A stretch of 35,245 bases of DNA from Micrococcus sp. (GCF_030523875.1 NZ_JAUNHR010000018.1:1-35245); one strand, 5' to 3'; positions 17,033 through 25,118 are shown, counted from the stretch's first letter. Program-made: numbers and translations. Notes: generated by a model from the sequence alone, not told the origin.

Positions 17033-18642
17033 AGCGGGGTCCTGTCCGTCTCGGTGAGCAGCTTCTCGTCCTCGGCGTCCGGGCCGGGCTCGCAGCCGGT
17101 GGACGCCACGGTGGTCACGGTCCCGTCCGCGCCCACCACGGGCGTGGCGGTCGTGGTGGGGGCGCCGGTCTCGAGCACGGCCTTGCCGCGCTCCCTCTCG
17201 TCGGCGAGCTCGATGGGGTAGCGGCCCGTGAAGCACGCCGTGCACAGGCGCTCGCGCGGCTGCTCGGTGGCCGCGATCATCCCCTCCTCGCTGATGTACG
17301 CCAGCGAGTCCGCGCCGATCGAGGAGGCGATCTCCGCCACCCCGGCGCCGTTGGCGATCAGCTCGGCGCGCGTGGCGAAGTCGATGCCGTAGAAGCACGG
17401 CCACTTCACGGGCGGGGAGGAGATCTTCACGTGGACCTCGGCCGCGCCGGCCTCCTTGAGCATGCGCACGATGGCGCGCTGGGTGTTGCCGCGCACGATC
17501 GAGTCGTCCACGACGACGACGCGCCTGCCCGCCACGACGCTCGGCTGCACGTTGAGCTTGAGCCGGATGCCGAGCTGGCGGAGGGTCTGCGAGGGCTGGA
17601 TGAAGGTGCGGCCCACGTAGGCGTTCTTCACGAAGCCCTGGCGGAACGGCAGCCCGGAGGCCTCGGCGTAGCCGACGGCGGCGGGGGTGCCGGACTCGGG
17701 GACGGGGATGACCACGTCCGCCTCCACGGGGTGCTCCCGGGCCAGGCGGCGGCCCATCTCCACGCGGGACTCGTACACGGAGCGGCCGTTGATGGCGGCG
17801 TCCGGGCGGGCGAGGTACACGTACTCGAACACGCACCCGGCCGGCTGGGGCTCGGCGAAGCGGGTGGACCGGATGCCGTCCTCGTCGATCGCGATCATCT
17901 CGCCCGGCTCGACCTCGCGGATGAACGAGGCGCCCACGGTCGCCAGGGCGGCCTGCTCGGAGGCCACCACCCAGCCGCGCTCGAGGCGGCCGAGGACGAG
18001 CGGTCGGACGCCGTGGGGGTCCCGCGCCGCGTAGAGGGTGTGCTCGGTCATGAACACGAAGCAGTACGCCCCGCGGACCTTGGGCAGCAGCTCGAGGGCG
18101 GTCTGCTCCACGGAGACGCCGGGCTCGCCGTGCAGCAGCGCCGTGACGAGCGCGGTGTCCGTGGTGTTGCCCTGCTTGATCTCGCCGCGCGTGTGGGCCC
18201 CCTCCTTGCCCTCCACCATGCGCAGCAGCTCGGCGGAGTTCACGAGGTTCCCGTTGTGGGCCAGGGCGACGGTGCCGTCGTCGGCGGTGGCCCCCAGCGT
18301 GGGCTGGGCGTTGGCCCACTTGTTCACGCCGGTGGTGGAGTAGCGGCAGTGGCCCACCGCCATATGGCCGGTCAGGGCGGAGAGCGTCGGCTCGTCGAAG
18401 ACCTGGGAGACCAGGCCCATGTCCTTGTACACGGCGATCCGCTTGCCGTCCGAGGCGGCGATGCCCGCGGACTCCTGGCCCCGGTGCTGCAGCGCGTAGA
18501 GGCCGTAGTAGGTGAGCTTGGCGACGTCCTCGCCCGGCGCCCACACGCCGAACACGCCGCACTCGTCCTGCGGGCCGGCGTCCTGGGGGTCGAGGGCGGC
18601 GGTGAGGCGGCCGTCGCCGCGGCGGGTGCGAGCGGAGATCAC
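17029..18642 (-). CDS. purF: Amidophosphoribosyltransferase
   Basis: This 537-residue enzyme makes phosphoribosylamine from PRPP and glutamine, the first committed purine step. A 27-residue propeptide precedes ECGVFGVW; Cys28 is the expected N-terminal nucleophile after processing. The PRPP loop is in RRVVVVDDSIVRGNTQRAIV. Cysteines in AGCVFEY, WPCFYGIDFA and LCTACFTGRYP match the four ligands of the B. subtilis-type 4Fe-4S enzyme. GTG at 18642 overlaps the upstream stop as GTGA. Hydrophobic segments are absent. The C-terminal 40 residues (ETGAPTTTATPVVGADG onward) are a variable, probably disordered tail. Confidence 0.97.
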   Translation of the reverse strand: MISARTRRGDGRLTAALDPQDAGPQDECGVFGVWAPGEDVAKLTYYGLYALQHRGQESAGIAASDGKRIAVYKDMGLVSQVFDEPTLSALTGHMAVGHCRYSTTGVNKWANAQPTLGATADDGTVALAHNGNLVNSAELLRMVEGKEGAHTRGEIKQGNTTDTALVTALLHGEPGVSVEQTALELLPKVRGAYCFVFMTEHTLYAARDPHGVRPLVLGRLERGWVVASEQAALATVGASFIREVEPGEMIAIDEDGIRSTRFAEPQPAGCVFEYVYLARPDAAINGRSVYESRVEMGRRLAREHPVEADVVIPVPESGTPAAVGYAEASGLPFRQGFVKNAYVGRTFIQPSQTLRQLGIRLKLNVQPSVVAGRRVVVVDDSIVRGNTQRAIVRMLKEAGAAEVHVKISSPPVKWPCFYGIDFATRAELIANGAGVAEIASSIGADSLAYISEEGMIAATEQPRERLCTACFTGRYPIELADERERGKAVLETGAPTTTATPVVGADGTVTTVASTGCEPGPDAEDEKLLTETDRTPL

Positions 18643-19067
18643 GGCTCGGTGGTCCTTCCATCGGAGGGGGCCGTGCCGGTGCGGGGGCGCAGGGCCTCCG
18701 TCTCGGCGCGGGAGAGGCTGACGTCCGCCTGGGCGGGGTCGTCGGTGCGGCGCAGGGTCACGGTGCGCTGGGTGCGCTTCGAGCGGCGGTCCAGCAGGAG
18801 CCACACGAGCAGTCCCACCAGCACGCACGCGGTCACGGCGGCCACCAGCATGGTGCCGAAGGTGGAGCCGAAGCTCAGCGGGGCGCCGGAGTACGGGTCC
18901 ACGAGCGGCGCGGGCCCGGAGTGGGCGAGGGTGGTGCCGATCAGGGCGAGGAGGACGCCGGCCATGGCCGAGACCAGCACCGCGGCGGAGAGCCGGGGGG
19001 CGCGGCGGAGGGTGTACTCCTGCTCGTCGGGGGCCGGGACGGGGCTGCGCTCGGGGCCGGAGGTCAT
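18639..19067 (-). CDS. Small two-helix membrane protein in the pur operon
   Basis: A 142-residue protein of unknown function. The N-terminal 30 residues are polar. Two helices (LSAAVLVSAMAGVLLALIG and MLVAAVTACVLVGLLVWLLL) flank an external loop with DPYSGAPLSFGS. A basic cytoplasmic tail (DRRSKRTQRTVTLRR) leads to an acidic/polar C-terminus. ATG at 19067 lies seven bases after a TAGACT -10, predicting leaderless transcription, so it may begin its own purF-purM transcript. Its stop overlaps purF as GTGA. It could be a DUF known in other actinobacteria, but I do not recognise one. Confidence 0.8.
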   Translation of the reverse strand: MTSGPERSPVPAPDEQEYTLRRAPRLSAAVLVSAMAGVLLALIGTTLAHSGPAPLVDPYSGAPLSFGSTFGTMLVAAVTACVLVGLLVWLLLDRRSKRTQRTVTLRRTDDPAQADVSLSRAETEALRPRTGTAPSDGRTTEP

Positions 19068-19074
19068 GACGGGC

Positions 19075-19080
19075 AGTCTA
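19075..19080 (-). promoter_or_regulatory. -10 box of a leaderless promoter (membrane protein-purF-purM)
   Basis: Minus-strand TAGACT, seven bases, ATG at 19067. It lies in the 35-base gap after the sterol-carrier gene, so purF-purM may have an internal promoter in addition to the one at 20551. Confidence 0.5.
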
Positions 19081-19102
19081 TCGAGGCGGACGGGCCCGCC
19101 GG

Positions 19103-19504
19103 TCACGGCCGGACCAGGGGCAGGTGGGCGGAGACGTCCGCGCGCGTGCCCGAGGCGGAGACCCTCCCGGCGGCCCGCGCGTCGGCCCACGAGAGCAGGC
19201 CCGTGGCCAGGGACAGCCACGTCGCCGGGTCCGTCTCCACCACGTTGGGCGGGGTGCCGCGCGTGTGACGCGGGCCCGGCAGGCACTGGGCGACGCCGAA
19301 GGGCGGCACCCGCACCTCCACCGAGTTCCCGGGGGCGCGGGTGGCGAGCTCTTCCAGCGCGAAGCGGACCGCGGTGGCGCGGGTGGACCGTGGCAGTGCC
19401 GCGGCGGCGGCCGGGTCCTCGGCGTGCGTGCGCGCCCAGGACAGCAGGGCGGCGTGCCCCTCCGCCACCGGCACGCGGCGCTTGGGGGTCGACCCGGTGG
19501 TCAC
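19103..19504 (-). CDS. Sterol carrier family protein
   Basis: This 133-residue soluble protein resembles the actinobacterial 'sterol carrier family' proteins often found beside purF. Recognisable blocks are STRATAVRFALEELATRAPGNSVEVRVPPFGVAQCLPGPRHTRGTPPNVVETDPATWL and LLSWADARAAGRVSASGTRAD. The SCP2-like fold would suggest a lipid or hydrophobic ligand, but no function is known. GTG at 19504 overlaps the asparaginase stop (GTGA), so translation is coupled to asparaginase. No signal peptide. Confidence 0.85.
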   Translation of the reverse strand: MTTGSTPKRRVPVAEGHAALLSWARTHAEDPAAAAALPRSTRATAVRFALEELATRAPGNSVEVRVPPFGVAQCLPGPRHTRGTPPNVVETDPATWLSLATGLLSWADARAAGRVSASGTRADVSAHLPLVRP

Positions 19505-20544
19505 GCCTCCACCACCGCGCGCACGGCCTCGGACAGCTCCACGGAGCCCACCGGCTCGCCGCGGCCCAGGATGGCCGGGCGCACCTGCTCCACCACGGAG
19601 GCCAGACGGTCCGCGTGCAGGTGCGCGGCCGCGAAGCGTCCCATCAGGGCCAGGGCCACGAGGTCGCCGGCGCGCATGCCGCCGTCGAGGGCCTTCACGG
19701 CCACGGCCGTGCCGTCCGGGGCGCCCATGACCATGACGCCGTCCGCCCCGAGCTTGGCCAGCAGGCCCAGCTCCCGCATCACCACGGTGTTCGAGCTCGT
19801 CTCGCCGTGCACGGCCCACGGGTGGGCGAGCATCGCCTCGGCGACGGCGGCCGCGTGCGGCTCCGCGTCCGCCCGGGACGGCGCGCCGGACACCCGGCCG
19901 ATCCCGCGGGCCAGCGCGGTGAGGGTCACGACGGCGGCCGGGGCGCCGCAGCCGTCCACGCCGGTGTGGGTCACGGGCTCGCCGCAGTACTCCTCGATGA
20001 CCGCCTCCACCTCGCGCTGGAGGGGGTGCTGCGGGTCCAGGTAGGTGCCGACGTCGTGCCCCGAGGCCGCGCACGCCGCGAGGAAGCCCGCGTGCTTGCC
20101 CGAGCAGTTGTACGCCAGGGGGGTCCGCCGGGCGGCGGCGCCGGCCTCGGCCGCGTATCGCACCAGCTCGGCGGAGTCCGCGGGCCAGTCCGGCGGGCAC
20201 TGCAGGGCGGTCTCGTCGAGGCCGGCCTCCGCCAGCACCCGGGCGGCCAGCTCCTGGTGGGCCACGGTGCCGCGGTGGGAGCCGCACGCGATGGCCAGCC
20301 CCTCGCCCTCCAGCCGGGCGCCGTGCCGCAGGGAGGCGATCGCCTGGAACGGCTTGAGCGTGGAGCGCGGGTAGACCGGCGCGTCCACCGGGCCGATCGC
20401 GGCCAGCACAGCGCCGTCCGGGCCGGTGACGACGGCGGCGCCGGCCGTCCGGGACTCGACGAAGCCGTTGCGGACCACGTGGACGAGCTCGACGGCGTCG
20501 GCGAGGGCGAAGGTCTGCCCGGCGGGGGAGGGGTCGGCACTCAT
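19501..20544 (-). CDS. Asparaginase (thermolabile AnsA/PF06089 family)
   Basis: This 347-residue cytoplasmic enzyme probably hydrolyses L-asparagine to aspartate and ammonia. It belongs to the PF06089 'asparaginase II' family, unrelated to the classical AnsB type. Motifs: VVRNGFVESRTAGAAVV, DAPVYPRSTLKPFQA (the Ser-Thr-x-Lys block), ACGSHRGTVAHQE, YNCSGKHAGFLA and VDGCGAPAAVVTL. Length is normal. ATG 20544 lies six bases after a TAGCCT -10, so translation is probably leaderless. It is first of a GTGA-linked group leading to purF-purM; aspartate is a purine precursor, which makes co-expression sensible. Confidence 0.92.
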   Translation of the reverse strand: MSADPSPAGQTFALADAVELVHVVRNGFVESRTAGAAVVTGPDGAVLAAIGPVDAPVYPRSTLKPFQAIASLRHGARLEGEGLAIACGSHRGTVAHQELAARVLAEAGLDETALQCPPDWPADSAELVRYAAEAGAAARRTPLAYNCSGKHAGFLAACAASGHDVGTYLDPQHPLQREVEAVIEEYCGEPVTHTGVDGCGAPAAVVTLTALARGIGRVSGAPSRADAEPHAAAVAEAMLAHPWAVHGETSSNTVVMRELGLLAKLGADGVMVMGAPDGTAVAVKALDGGMRAGDLVALALMGRFAAAHLHADRLASVVEQVRPAILGRGEPVGSVELSEAVRAVVEA

Positions 20545-20550
20545 GGGGAC

Positions 20551-20556
20551 AGGCTA
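20551..20556 (-). promoter_or_regulatory. -10 box of a leaderless promoter (asparaginase)
   Basis: Minus-strand TAGCCT, six bases, ATG at 20544. It is just downstream of the terminator-like inverted repeat at 20576-20642. Confidence 0.55.
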
Positions 20557-20575
20557 GTCATCCCACCTGTCGCGG

Positions 20576-20642
20576 ATCGACTGCGGAAGTGACCCCTCTG
20601 GGGCCGGACCAGCCCGCCGGAAGGGTCATCAGTGCAGTCGAT
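20576..20642 (-). terminator. Long imperfect inverted repeat, probable terminator of the ABC operon
   Basis: Outer arms ATCGACTGC (20576-20584) and GCAGTCGAT (20634-20642) are perfect. After a five-base mismatched bubble a second matched block (TGACCC with GGGTCA) follows, then partial pairing. It starts four bases after the ABC ATPase stop. Function as a terminator is inferred from position. Confidence 0.6.
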
Positions 20643-20645
20643 TCG

Positions 20646-21422
20646 TCAGCGGGCGGGCGTGAGCCGGCCGTCCACCATCGTCAGGACCGCGTCCACGGCG
20701 TCCAGGAACCCGACGTCGTGGGTCACCATGAGCGTCGCCGCGCCCTCCTGCCGGGTCAGCTCGCCCAGCAGCTCCACGACGGCGGCCGAGCGCTCGCGGT
20801 CCAGTGCGGAGGTGGGCTCGTCCACGAGCAGCAGGGCGGGGGAGGCCCCGCCCGAGCCCATGAGGGCCCGGGCGATGTTCACGCGCTGGCGCTGTCCGCC
20901 GGAGAGCTGGTGCGGGCGGCGGTCCGCCTGGTCGGCCAGGCCCACGCGCCCGAGCAGCTCCAGCGCGCGGTCCCGTGCCGCCTTCCGGTCCGCGCGGGAG
21001 GCCCGTGGGTCCAGGTGCGCCGTCAGCTCGAGCTGCTCACGCGCGGTCAGGGAGGGCAGCAGGTTGGGCTGCTGGAACACGACGCCGATCCGCTCGGCGC
21101 GCAGGCGGGTGCGCTGCGCCCGCGGCAGGGCCGTGAGCTCGACGCCGGCCACGGTCACCGTGCCCGACGTCGGCGTCACCAGCCCCGCGGCCACGGCCAG
21201 CAGGGAGGACTTGCCCGAGCCGGAGGGGCCGATCAGCGCGGTGAAGGTGCCGGGGGTCAGGTCCAGGCTGACTCCATCCAGGGCCCGCAGGGTGCGGCCC
21301 TCGCCGTCGGGGTACTCCAGGACGAGGTCCCGCGCGGACAGGGCGGGGGCGCCGGCGCCGGGGGCGGCGGCCGGGGCGGTGCGGTACACGGTCAGGTCGG
21401 GGGTGTGGGCGGTGGTGCTCAT
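20646..21422 (-). CDS. ABC transporter ATP-binding protein (MacB/LolD type)
   Basis: This 258-residue ATPase partners the adjacent FtsX-type permease. Walker [11 protein letters not shown]-loop VFQQPNLLPSLT, signature [15 protein letters not shown] and Walker [13 protein letters not shown] are all intact, and the H-loop is in LMVTHDVGFLDAVDAVLTM. An N-terminal tail of about 25 Ala/Gly/Pro-rich residues precedes the domain. It begins one base after the permease stop. Such pairs next to a two-component system usually handle antimicrobial peptides, cell-envelope stress or lipoprotein/export mechanics; the substrate is not readable. Confidence 0.93.
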   Translation of the reverse strand: MSTTAHTPDLTVYRTAPAAAPGAGAPALSARDLVLEYPDGEGRTLRALDGVSLDLTPGTFTALIGPSGSGKSSLLAVAAGLVTPTSGTVTVAGVELTALPRAQRTRLRAERIGVVFQQPNLLPSLTAREQLELTAHLDPRASRADRKAARDRALELLGRVGLADQADRRPHQLSGGQRQRVNIARALMGSGGASPALLLVDEPTSALDRERSAAVVELLGELTRQEGAATLMVTHDVGFLDAVDAVLTMVDGRLTPAR

Positions 21423-21423
21423 G

Positions 21424-22569
21424 TCAGTTGCCTCCGAGGGCGATCAGGGGGTCGATGCGGGTCACGCGGGCCACGGCCAGCGCGGAGCCGGCCAGGCCGA
21501 GGGCGAGCACACCGAGGGCGGGGAGCACGGTGGTCGCCGGTCCGAGGACGAACGGCACGGCCCGGGCCGCGAGCGCCCCGGCGACCACGGCCACACCGGT
21601 GCCGGCGAGCACGCCGAGCGCCAGCACGATCCCGCCCTGCAGGAGGGCGTCGCGCAGCACCCAGCCGGTGGAGGCGCCGAGGGCCTTGAGCACCGCGATC
21701 TCCCGGGTGCGCTGGATGGTCCAGACGGACAGGAACGCGACCACCACGATCGCCGAGATCCCGTAGAGGAAGCCCTGCATCATCGTCAGCGAGCCGTGCT
21801 CCGAGGCGTACGCCGGCAGGGCCGCGTAGGCGCCGGGGACGTCCGTGGAGAGGGTGGCCGCGGCGTCGTCGGCGGCGGTCGCCGCGTCCACGTCCGCGCC
21901 CTCGGACAGGGTGACCAGGCCGGCGGTGCCGGCCACCCGCTCGTCCGCGGTGTGGGAGAGGGCGCGCCAGTCCGCCAACGTGGTCCAGGCGACGGGGGTG
22001 TGGGAGTACCAGGAGTCCTCCGCCACGGAGGCCACCGTGTAGACCACACCGGAGGACTCGACCCGGCCGCCGGCGGCCACGCCGAGCCCCTCCGCGAGGG
22101 AGCGGGAGAGCACGACTTCGCCGTCCTCCAGCCCGGCCGGGGCCTGGGGTGCGTCCGGGGCCAGCCCCACGAACGCCGCCGACCCGACGCCGGAGACGCC
22201 GGGCGTCGTCGTCGGCCTGCCCGCTGCGTCTGTGGCCACGTGTCCGGCGACCCCGGTCAGCCGACCCTGTGCGAGGCCGACGGGCTCGACGTGGGCCACG
22301 CCGTCCTGGGCGCGCCAGGCGTCCAGCTGTGCCCGGGTGACCTCGGAGGAGGTGAAGGAGGTGGTGGGCTCCTGCCCGGCGGCGCCGCCGAACACGATCC
22401 GGTCCGTCCCGCGGGCCCCGAGCTCGTCCAGGGCGGCGGTGTTCTGGTGCCCCAGCCCGGCGGTGAGGCCGGAGAGCATGACGAGCAGGACGGTGATCAG
22501 GGCGACGACGGCGCCCATGAGACTGAAGCGGCCGGTGGCGGACCGCAGGTCGCGCAGGGCGAGGAACAT
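21424..22569 (-). CDS. ABC transporter permease, FtsX/MacB family
   Basis: A 381-residue membrane protein with the MacB/FtsX topology: helix 1 (about 16-37, SLMGAVVALITVLLVMLSGL), a large extracellular domain of about 225 residues, then three C-terminal helices starting QGFLYGISAIVVVAFLSVW and including the coupling region QRTREIAVLKALGASTGWVL. ATG at 22569 has AAGGAAGG at 22576-22583. This group is mechanotransmitter-like rather than a classical pore. It is divergent from a histidine kinase, with a 16-bp palindrome between, which suggests regulation by that system. Confidence 0.9.
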   Translation of the reverse strand: MFLALRDLRSATGRFSLMGAVVALITVLLVMLSGLTAGLGHQNTAALDELGARGTDRIVFGGAAGQEPTTSFTSSEVTRAQLDAWRAQDGVAHVEPVGLAQGRLTGVAGHVATDAAGRPTTTPGVSGVGSAAFVGLAPDAPQAPAGLEDGEVVLSRSLAEGLGVAAGGRVESSGVVYTVASVAEDSWYSHTPVAWTTLADWRALSHTADERVAGTAGLVTLSEGADVDAATAADDAAATLSTDVPGAYAALPAYASEHGSLTMMQGFLYGISAIVVVAFLSVWTIQRTREIAVLKALGASTGWVLRDALLQGGIVLALGVLAGTGVAVVAGALAARAVPFVLGPATTVLPALGVLALGLAGSALAVARVTRIDPLIALGGN

Positions 22570-22662
22570 GGGGGACCTTCCTTCGGGAGGGGCTCGGTGG
22601 ACCGGCTCCAGCCTCCGTCGGGGCGGGACCGGCGGGCATCGCCCGCCCCGGGCGGTCTCCGG

Positions 22663-22678
22663 TCAACCGATCGGTTGA
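22663..22678. promoter_or_regulatory. 16-bp perfect palindrome, probable response-regulator operator
   Basis: TCAACCGATCGGTTGA is perfectly self-complementary. Its centre is about 43 bases before the predicted kinase transcription start at 22714, the position typical of an activator overlapping -35. It lies 94 bases before the permease ATG on the other strand, so it could act on both units. Confidence 0.75.
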
Positions 22679-22701
22679 TCCGGGCCCGCCGCCAGCGCGC
22701 C

Positions 22702-22707
22702 TACTCT
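22702..22707 (+). promoter_or_regulatory. -10 box of a leaderless promoter (sensor kinase)
   Basis: TACTCT, six bases, ATG at 22714. No Shine-Dalgarno is visible. Confidence 0.55.
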
Positions 22708-22713
22708 GGCGGC

Positions 22714-24144
22714 ATGCACGCCGCCTCCTCGCCGGTCCCCGCCCCACGGTCCGGGCACGTCACGGACGAGCACAGCGAGGCGCCCGAGGTCACGGTGGGA
22801 ATGACGGTCGGCGTCCCCACGCCCACCCTGCTCGGCGCCCTGCGGATCGTCCTGCACACCGCCTTCGCCGGGCTGCTGGCTCTGGGCCTGGTCCGCGCGC
22901 TGACCGGTGGCGTCGACGGACCGGTCCCGTGGGGCGGGGCCGCGGGGATGCTCGTCGTCCTGACCGCGGCGCTGGCCGCCGTGTACCTGGCCGGGACCGT
23001 CCACGAGCGCCGGCTCCGCGGCGCCGGCCGGGCCCCCGCCGGCGGCCCCGCGCTCGGCTGGCTCGCCGCCGTGCTGGCCCTGTGGGCCCTGCTGGTCCTC
23101 CATCACGCGGACTTCACGTGGCTGGCGTTCCCCCTGTTCTTCGTCTCCCTGCACGTGGTGGGGGTGCTGCTGCGCCGCCCCGCGGCCGCGGTGGCGCTGG
23201 TGGCGGCGGTGACCGGCGTCGTCGTGCTGGCCGGCGCCCTGCGGGCAGGGGCCCTGTCCCCGGGGGCCGTGCTCGGGCCGGCCATCGGGGCGGGCGCGGC
23301 CGTGGTGATGCACCTGGCGTACCGCGTGCTGCTCACCGAGGCGGAGCACCAGCGGATCGTGGCGGATCAGCTGCGGGCCACGCGCGCCGAGCTCGCCGAG
23401 TCGGAGCGGCACGCCGGCGTCCTGGCTGAGCGCGAGCGGCTCTCCCGCGAGATCCACGACACCCTCACCCAGGGACTCGCCTCGATCGTCCTGGTCTCCC
23501 GCGCGGCCCAGGACGCCGTGCGCCGCGGGAACCTCGCGCTCGCGGACGAGCGCCTCGAGACCGTCCGTGCGACGGCGGCCGAGAACCTCGCCGAGTCCCG
23601 CGCCTTCGTGCGCGGGCTGCGGGCGCCGGCGGACGGGCAGGGCGAGGAGGATGGGGTCGGCGTCGTCCCGGGCGGTGCCCCGGACGCGCTCGCCGCGTCC
23701 CTGGCGCAGGCCGTCCGCGGCTTCCGCGCCCGGCAGCAGGCCCTCGGGCGCCCCGTGGACGCCGAGCTCACGGTGGTGGGCCAGCCCATGCCCGTGGGGG
23801 AGGCCGTCGAGACGGTGCTCGTCCGGGCCGCGCAGGCGTCCCTGGCGAACGTCGCCCAGCACGCCAGGGCCCGCCGGTGCCGGGTGACCTTGACCTGGCT
23901 GCCGGGGGAGGTGGCCCTGGACATCGCCGACGACGGCGACGGCTTCGATCCCGTCGGCGTCGCGGCCCGTGGCGTCGGGCCCGGTACCGGCGTCGGGCTG
24001 GCGGGCCTGCGCGAGCGCGTGGCCGGCGTCGGCGGGCAGGTCGACGTGGAGACCGCCCCCCGGGAGGGGACCGTGGTGGCGGTGCGGGTGCCGGTGGCCG
24101 GCCTCGACCGCGGGCGGACGGACGAGAAGAGGGGCCGGGCATGA
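22714..24144 (+). CDS. Sensor histidine kinase, HisKA_3/NarX type
   Basis: A 476-residue membrane kinase. About 45 polar residues lead to about six hydrophobic helices (about 45-210; for example LWALLVLHHADFTWLAFPLFFVSLHVVGVLL). A coiled linker (ATRAELAESERHAGVLAERERL) leads to the phosphoacceptor helix SREIHDTLTQGLASIVLVSR with His248. The ATPase domain shows VRAAQASLANVAQHA (N box), DIADDGDGFDP and GTGVGLAGLRERVAGVGGQ. The stop overlaps the response-regulator ATG. The ABC transporter is divergent, a classical transporter-kinase-regulator module. Start 22714 is supported by the leaderless -10; an internal ATG at about residue 30 is the alternative. Confidence 0.93.
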   Translation: MHAASSPVPAPRSGHVTDEHSEAPEVTVGMTVGVPTPTLLGALRIVLHTAFAGLLALGLVRALTGGVDGPVPWGGAAGMLVVLTAALAAVYLAGTVHERRLRGAGRAPAGGPALGWLAAVLALWALLVLHHADFTWLAFPLFFVSLHVVGVLLRRPAAAVALVAAVTGVVVLAGALRAGALSPGAVLGPAIGAGAAVVMHLAYRVLLTEAEHQRIVADQLRATRAELAESERHAGVLAERERLSREIHDTLTQGLASIVLVSRAAQDAVRRGNLALADERLETVRATAAENLAESRAFVRGLRAPADGQGEEDGVGVVPGGAPDALAASLAQAVRGFRARQQALGRPVDAELTVVGQPMPVGEAVETVLVRAAQASLANVAQHARARRCRVTLTWLPGEVALDIADDGDGFDPVGVAARGVGPGTGVGLAGLRERVAGVGGQVDVETAPREGTVVAVRVPVAGLDRGRTDEKRGRA

Positions 24145-24776
24145 GCGTGCGCGTGATGCTGGTGGACGACCACCCCGTGGTGCGCGCGGGCGTGCGCGCC
24201 GTGCTGGAGGCGGACCCGGCGGTGACCGTGGTGGCCGAGGCCGGCGACGGAGCCGCCGCCCTCGAGGTGCTCGCCGCCCGCGCGGACGAGGTGGACGTGG
24301 TGCTGATGGACCTGCAGATGGGCGCGGGCATGGACGGGGTGACCGCCACCCGGCGCGTCCGCGCCGCCTGTCCCCGGCTGCCCGTGCTGATCCTGACCAC
24401 CTTCGACACCGAGGCGGACATCCTGGCCGCGCTCGACGCCGGCGCGGCCGGCTACCTGCTCAAGGACGCGCCCGCGGAGGAGATCGCGGCCGCCGTGCAC
24501 CGGGCGGCGGCCGGGCGGCCGGCGCTCGCGCCCGAGGTGGCCGAGCGCCTCGTGGGCCGCAGCACCGGTCCCGGCGCCGCGACGGCCCTGACCGCGCGTG
24601 AGATCGAGCTCCTCGAGCTGATCGCCCGCGGGGACACCAACCGTCAGGCCGCGAAGGCGCTGTTCCTCTCGGAGGCCACCGTGAAGACGCACCTGGTGCA
24701 CGTCTTCCAGAAGCTCGGGGTGGGCACGCGCACCGAGGCCGTGCACGCCGCCCGGGCCCGGCGGATCATCCGCTGA
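24141..24776 (+). CDS. Response regulator, NarL/LiaR type
   Basis: This 211-residue regulator has a receiver domain (MLVDDHPVVRAGVRAVLEA; phosphoacceptor Asp57 in VVLMDLQMG; Lys in YLLKDAPAEE) and a C-terminal LuxR-type helix-turn-helix (LTAREIELLELIARGDTN, AAKALFLSEATVKTHLVHVFQKLGV). It overlaps the kinase by ATGA. Probable targets are its own operon and the divergent ABC transporter through the palindrome at 22663-22678; this is inferred from position. Confidence 0.95.
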   Translation: MSVRVMLVDDHPVVRAGVRAVLEADPAVTVVAEAGDGAAALEVLAARADEVDVVLMDLQMGAGMDGVTATRRVRAACPRLPVLILTTFDTEADILAALDAGAAGYLLKDAPAEEIAAAVHRAAAGRPALAPEVAERLVGRSTGPGAATALTAREIELLELIARGDTNRQAAKALFLSEATVKTHLVHVFQKLGVGTRTEAVHAARARRIIR

Positions 24777-24804
24777 GGGCGCCCAGGCCGGGGGCGAGCC
24801 GGGG

Positions 24805-25071
24805 TCAGCGCCGGCCGACCGCCTTCGTCACCACCCCGGCGACGACGGCGGCGCCCGCCACGATCGCCAGGGCCCAGCCGAGGGAGAGGTCGCCGCGGCC
24901 GAGGCCGAACAGGCGCAGGGTCCAGAACCCGATCAGCGCGCACGCGAAGGTGACGCCGAAGAACGTGTAGGCGGTCTGCAGGCCCCGCCCGGGCCCGCCC
25001 GCCCCGCCGCGCCCGGGGCGGAGGCGGGGGTCGTCGTCGTTCCGGCCGTGGTGCAGGGGAGGCATGGTCAT
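24805..25071 (-). CDS. Small two-helix membrane protein of unknown function
   Basis: This 88-residue protein has about 30 polar, Gly/Pro/Arg-rich residues, then two helices (TAYTFFGVTFACALIGFWTLRLF and LSLGWALAIVAGAAVVAGVVTKAVG) ending in RR. I recognise no named family. ATG 25071 is six bases after a TACCGT -10, predicting leaderless mRNA; an ATG two codons later is possible. It is divergent from purDC with only 59 bases between the start codons, and converges on the response regulator gene. Confidence 0.75.
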   Translation of the reverse strand: MTMPPLHHGRNDDDPRLRPGRGGAGGPGRGLQTAYTFFGVTFACALIGFWTLRLFGLGRGDLSLGWALAIVAGAAVVAGVVTKAVGRR

Positions 25072-25077
25072 GTCCCC

Positions 25078-25083
25078 ACGGTA
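25078..25083 (-). promoter_or_regulatory. -10 box of a leaderless promoter (small membrane protein)
   Basis: Minus-strand TACCGT, six bases, ATG at 25071. It faces away from the purDC promoter 36 bases upstream, so the two promoters share their -35 space. Confidence 0.55.
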
Positions 25084-25118
25084 GGGGCGCGGGCAGGCGG
25101 CGGGCCAGGGCCGCGCCG

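Noticed and set aside
20589..22713. Long plus-strand frames opposite the ABC transporter
   Set aside because: Shadow ORFs common in very GC-rich DNA; the minus-strand ATPase and permease have complete motifs.
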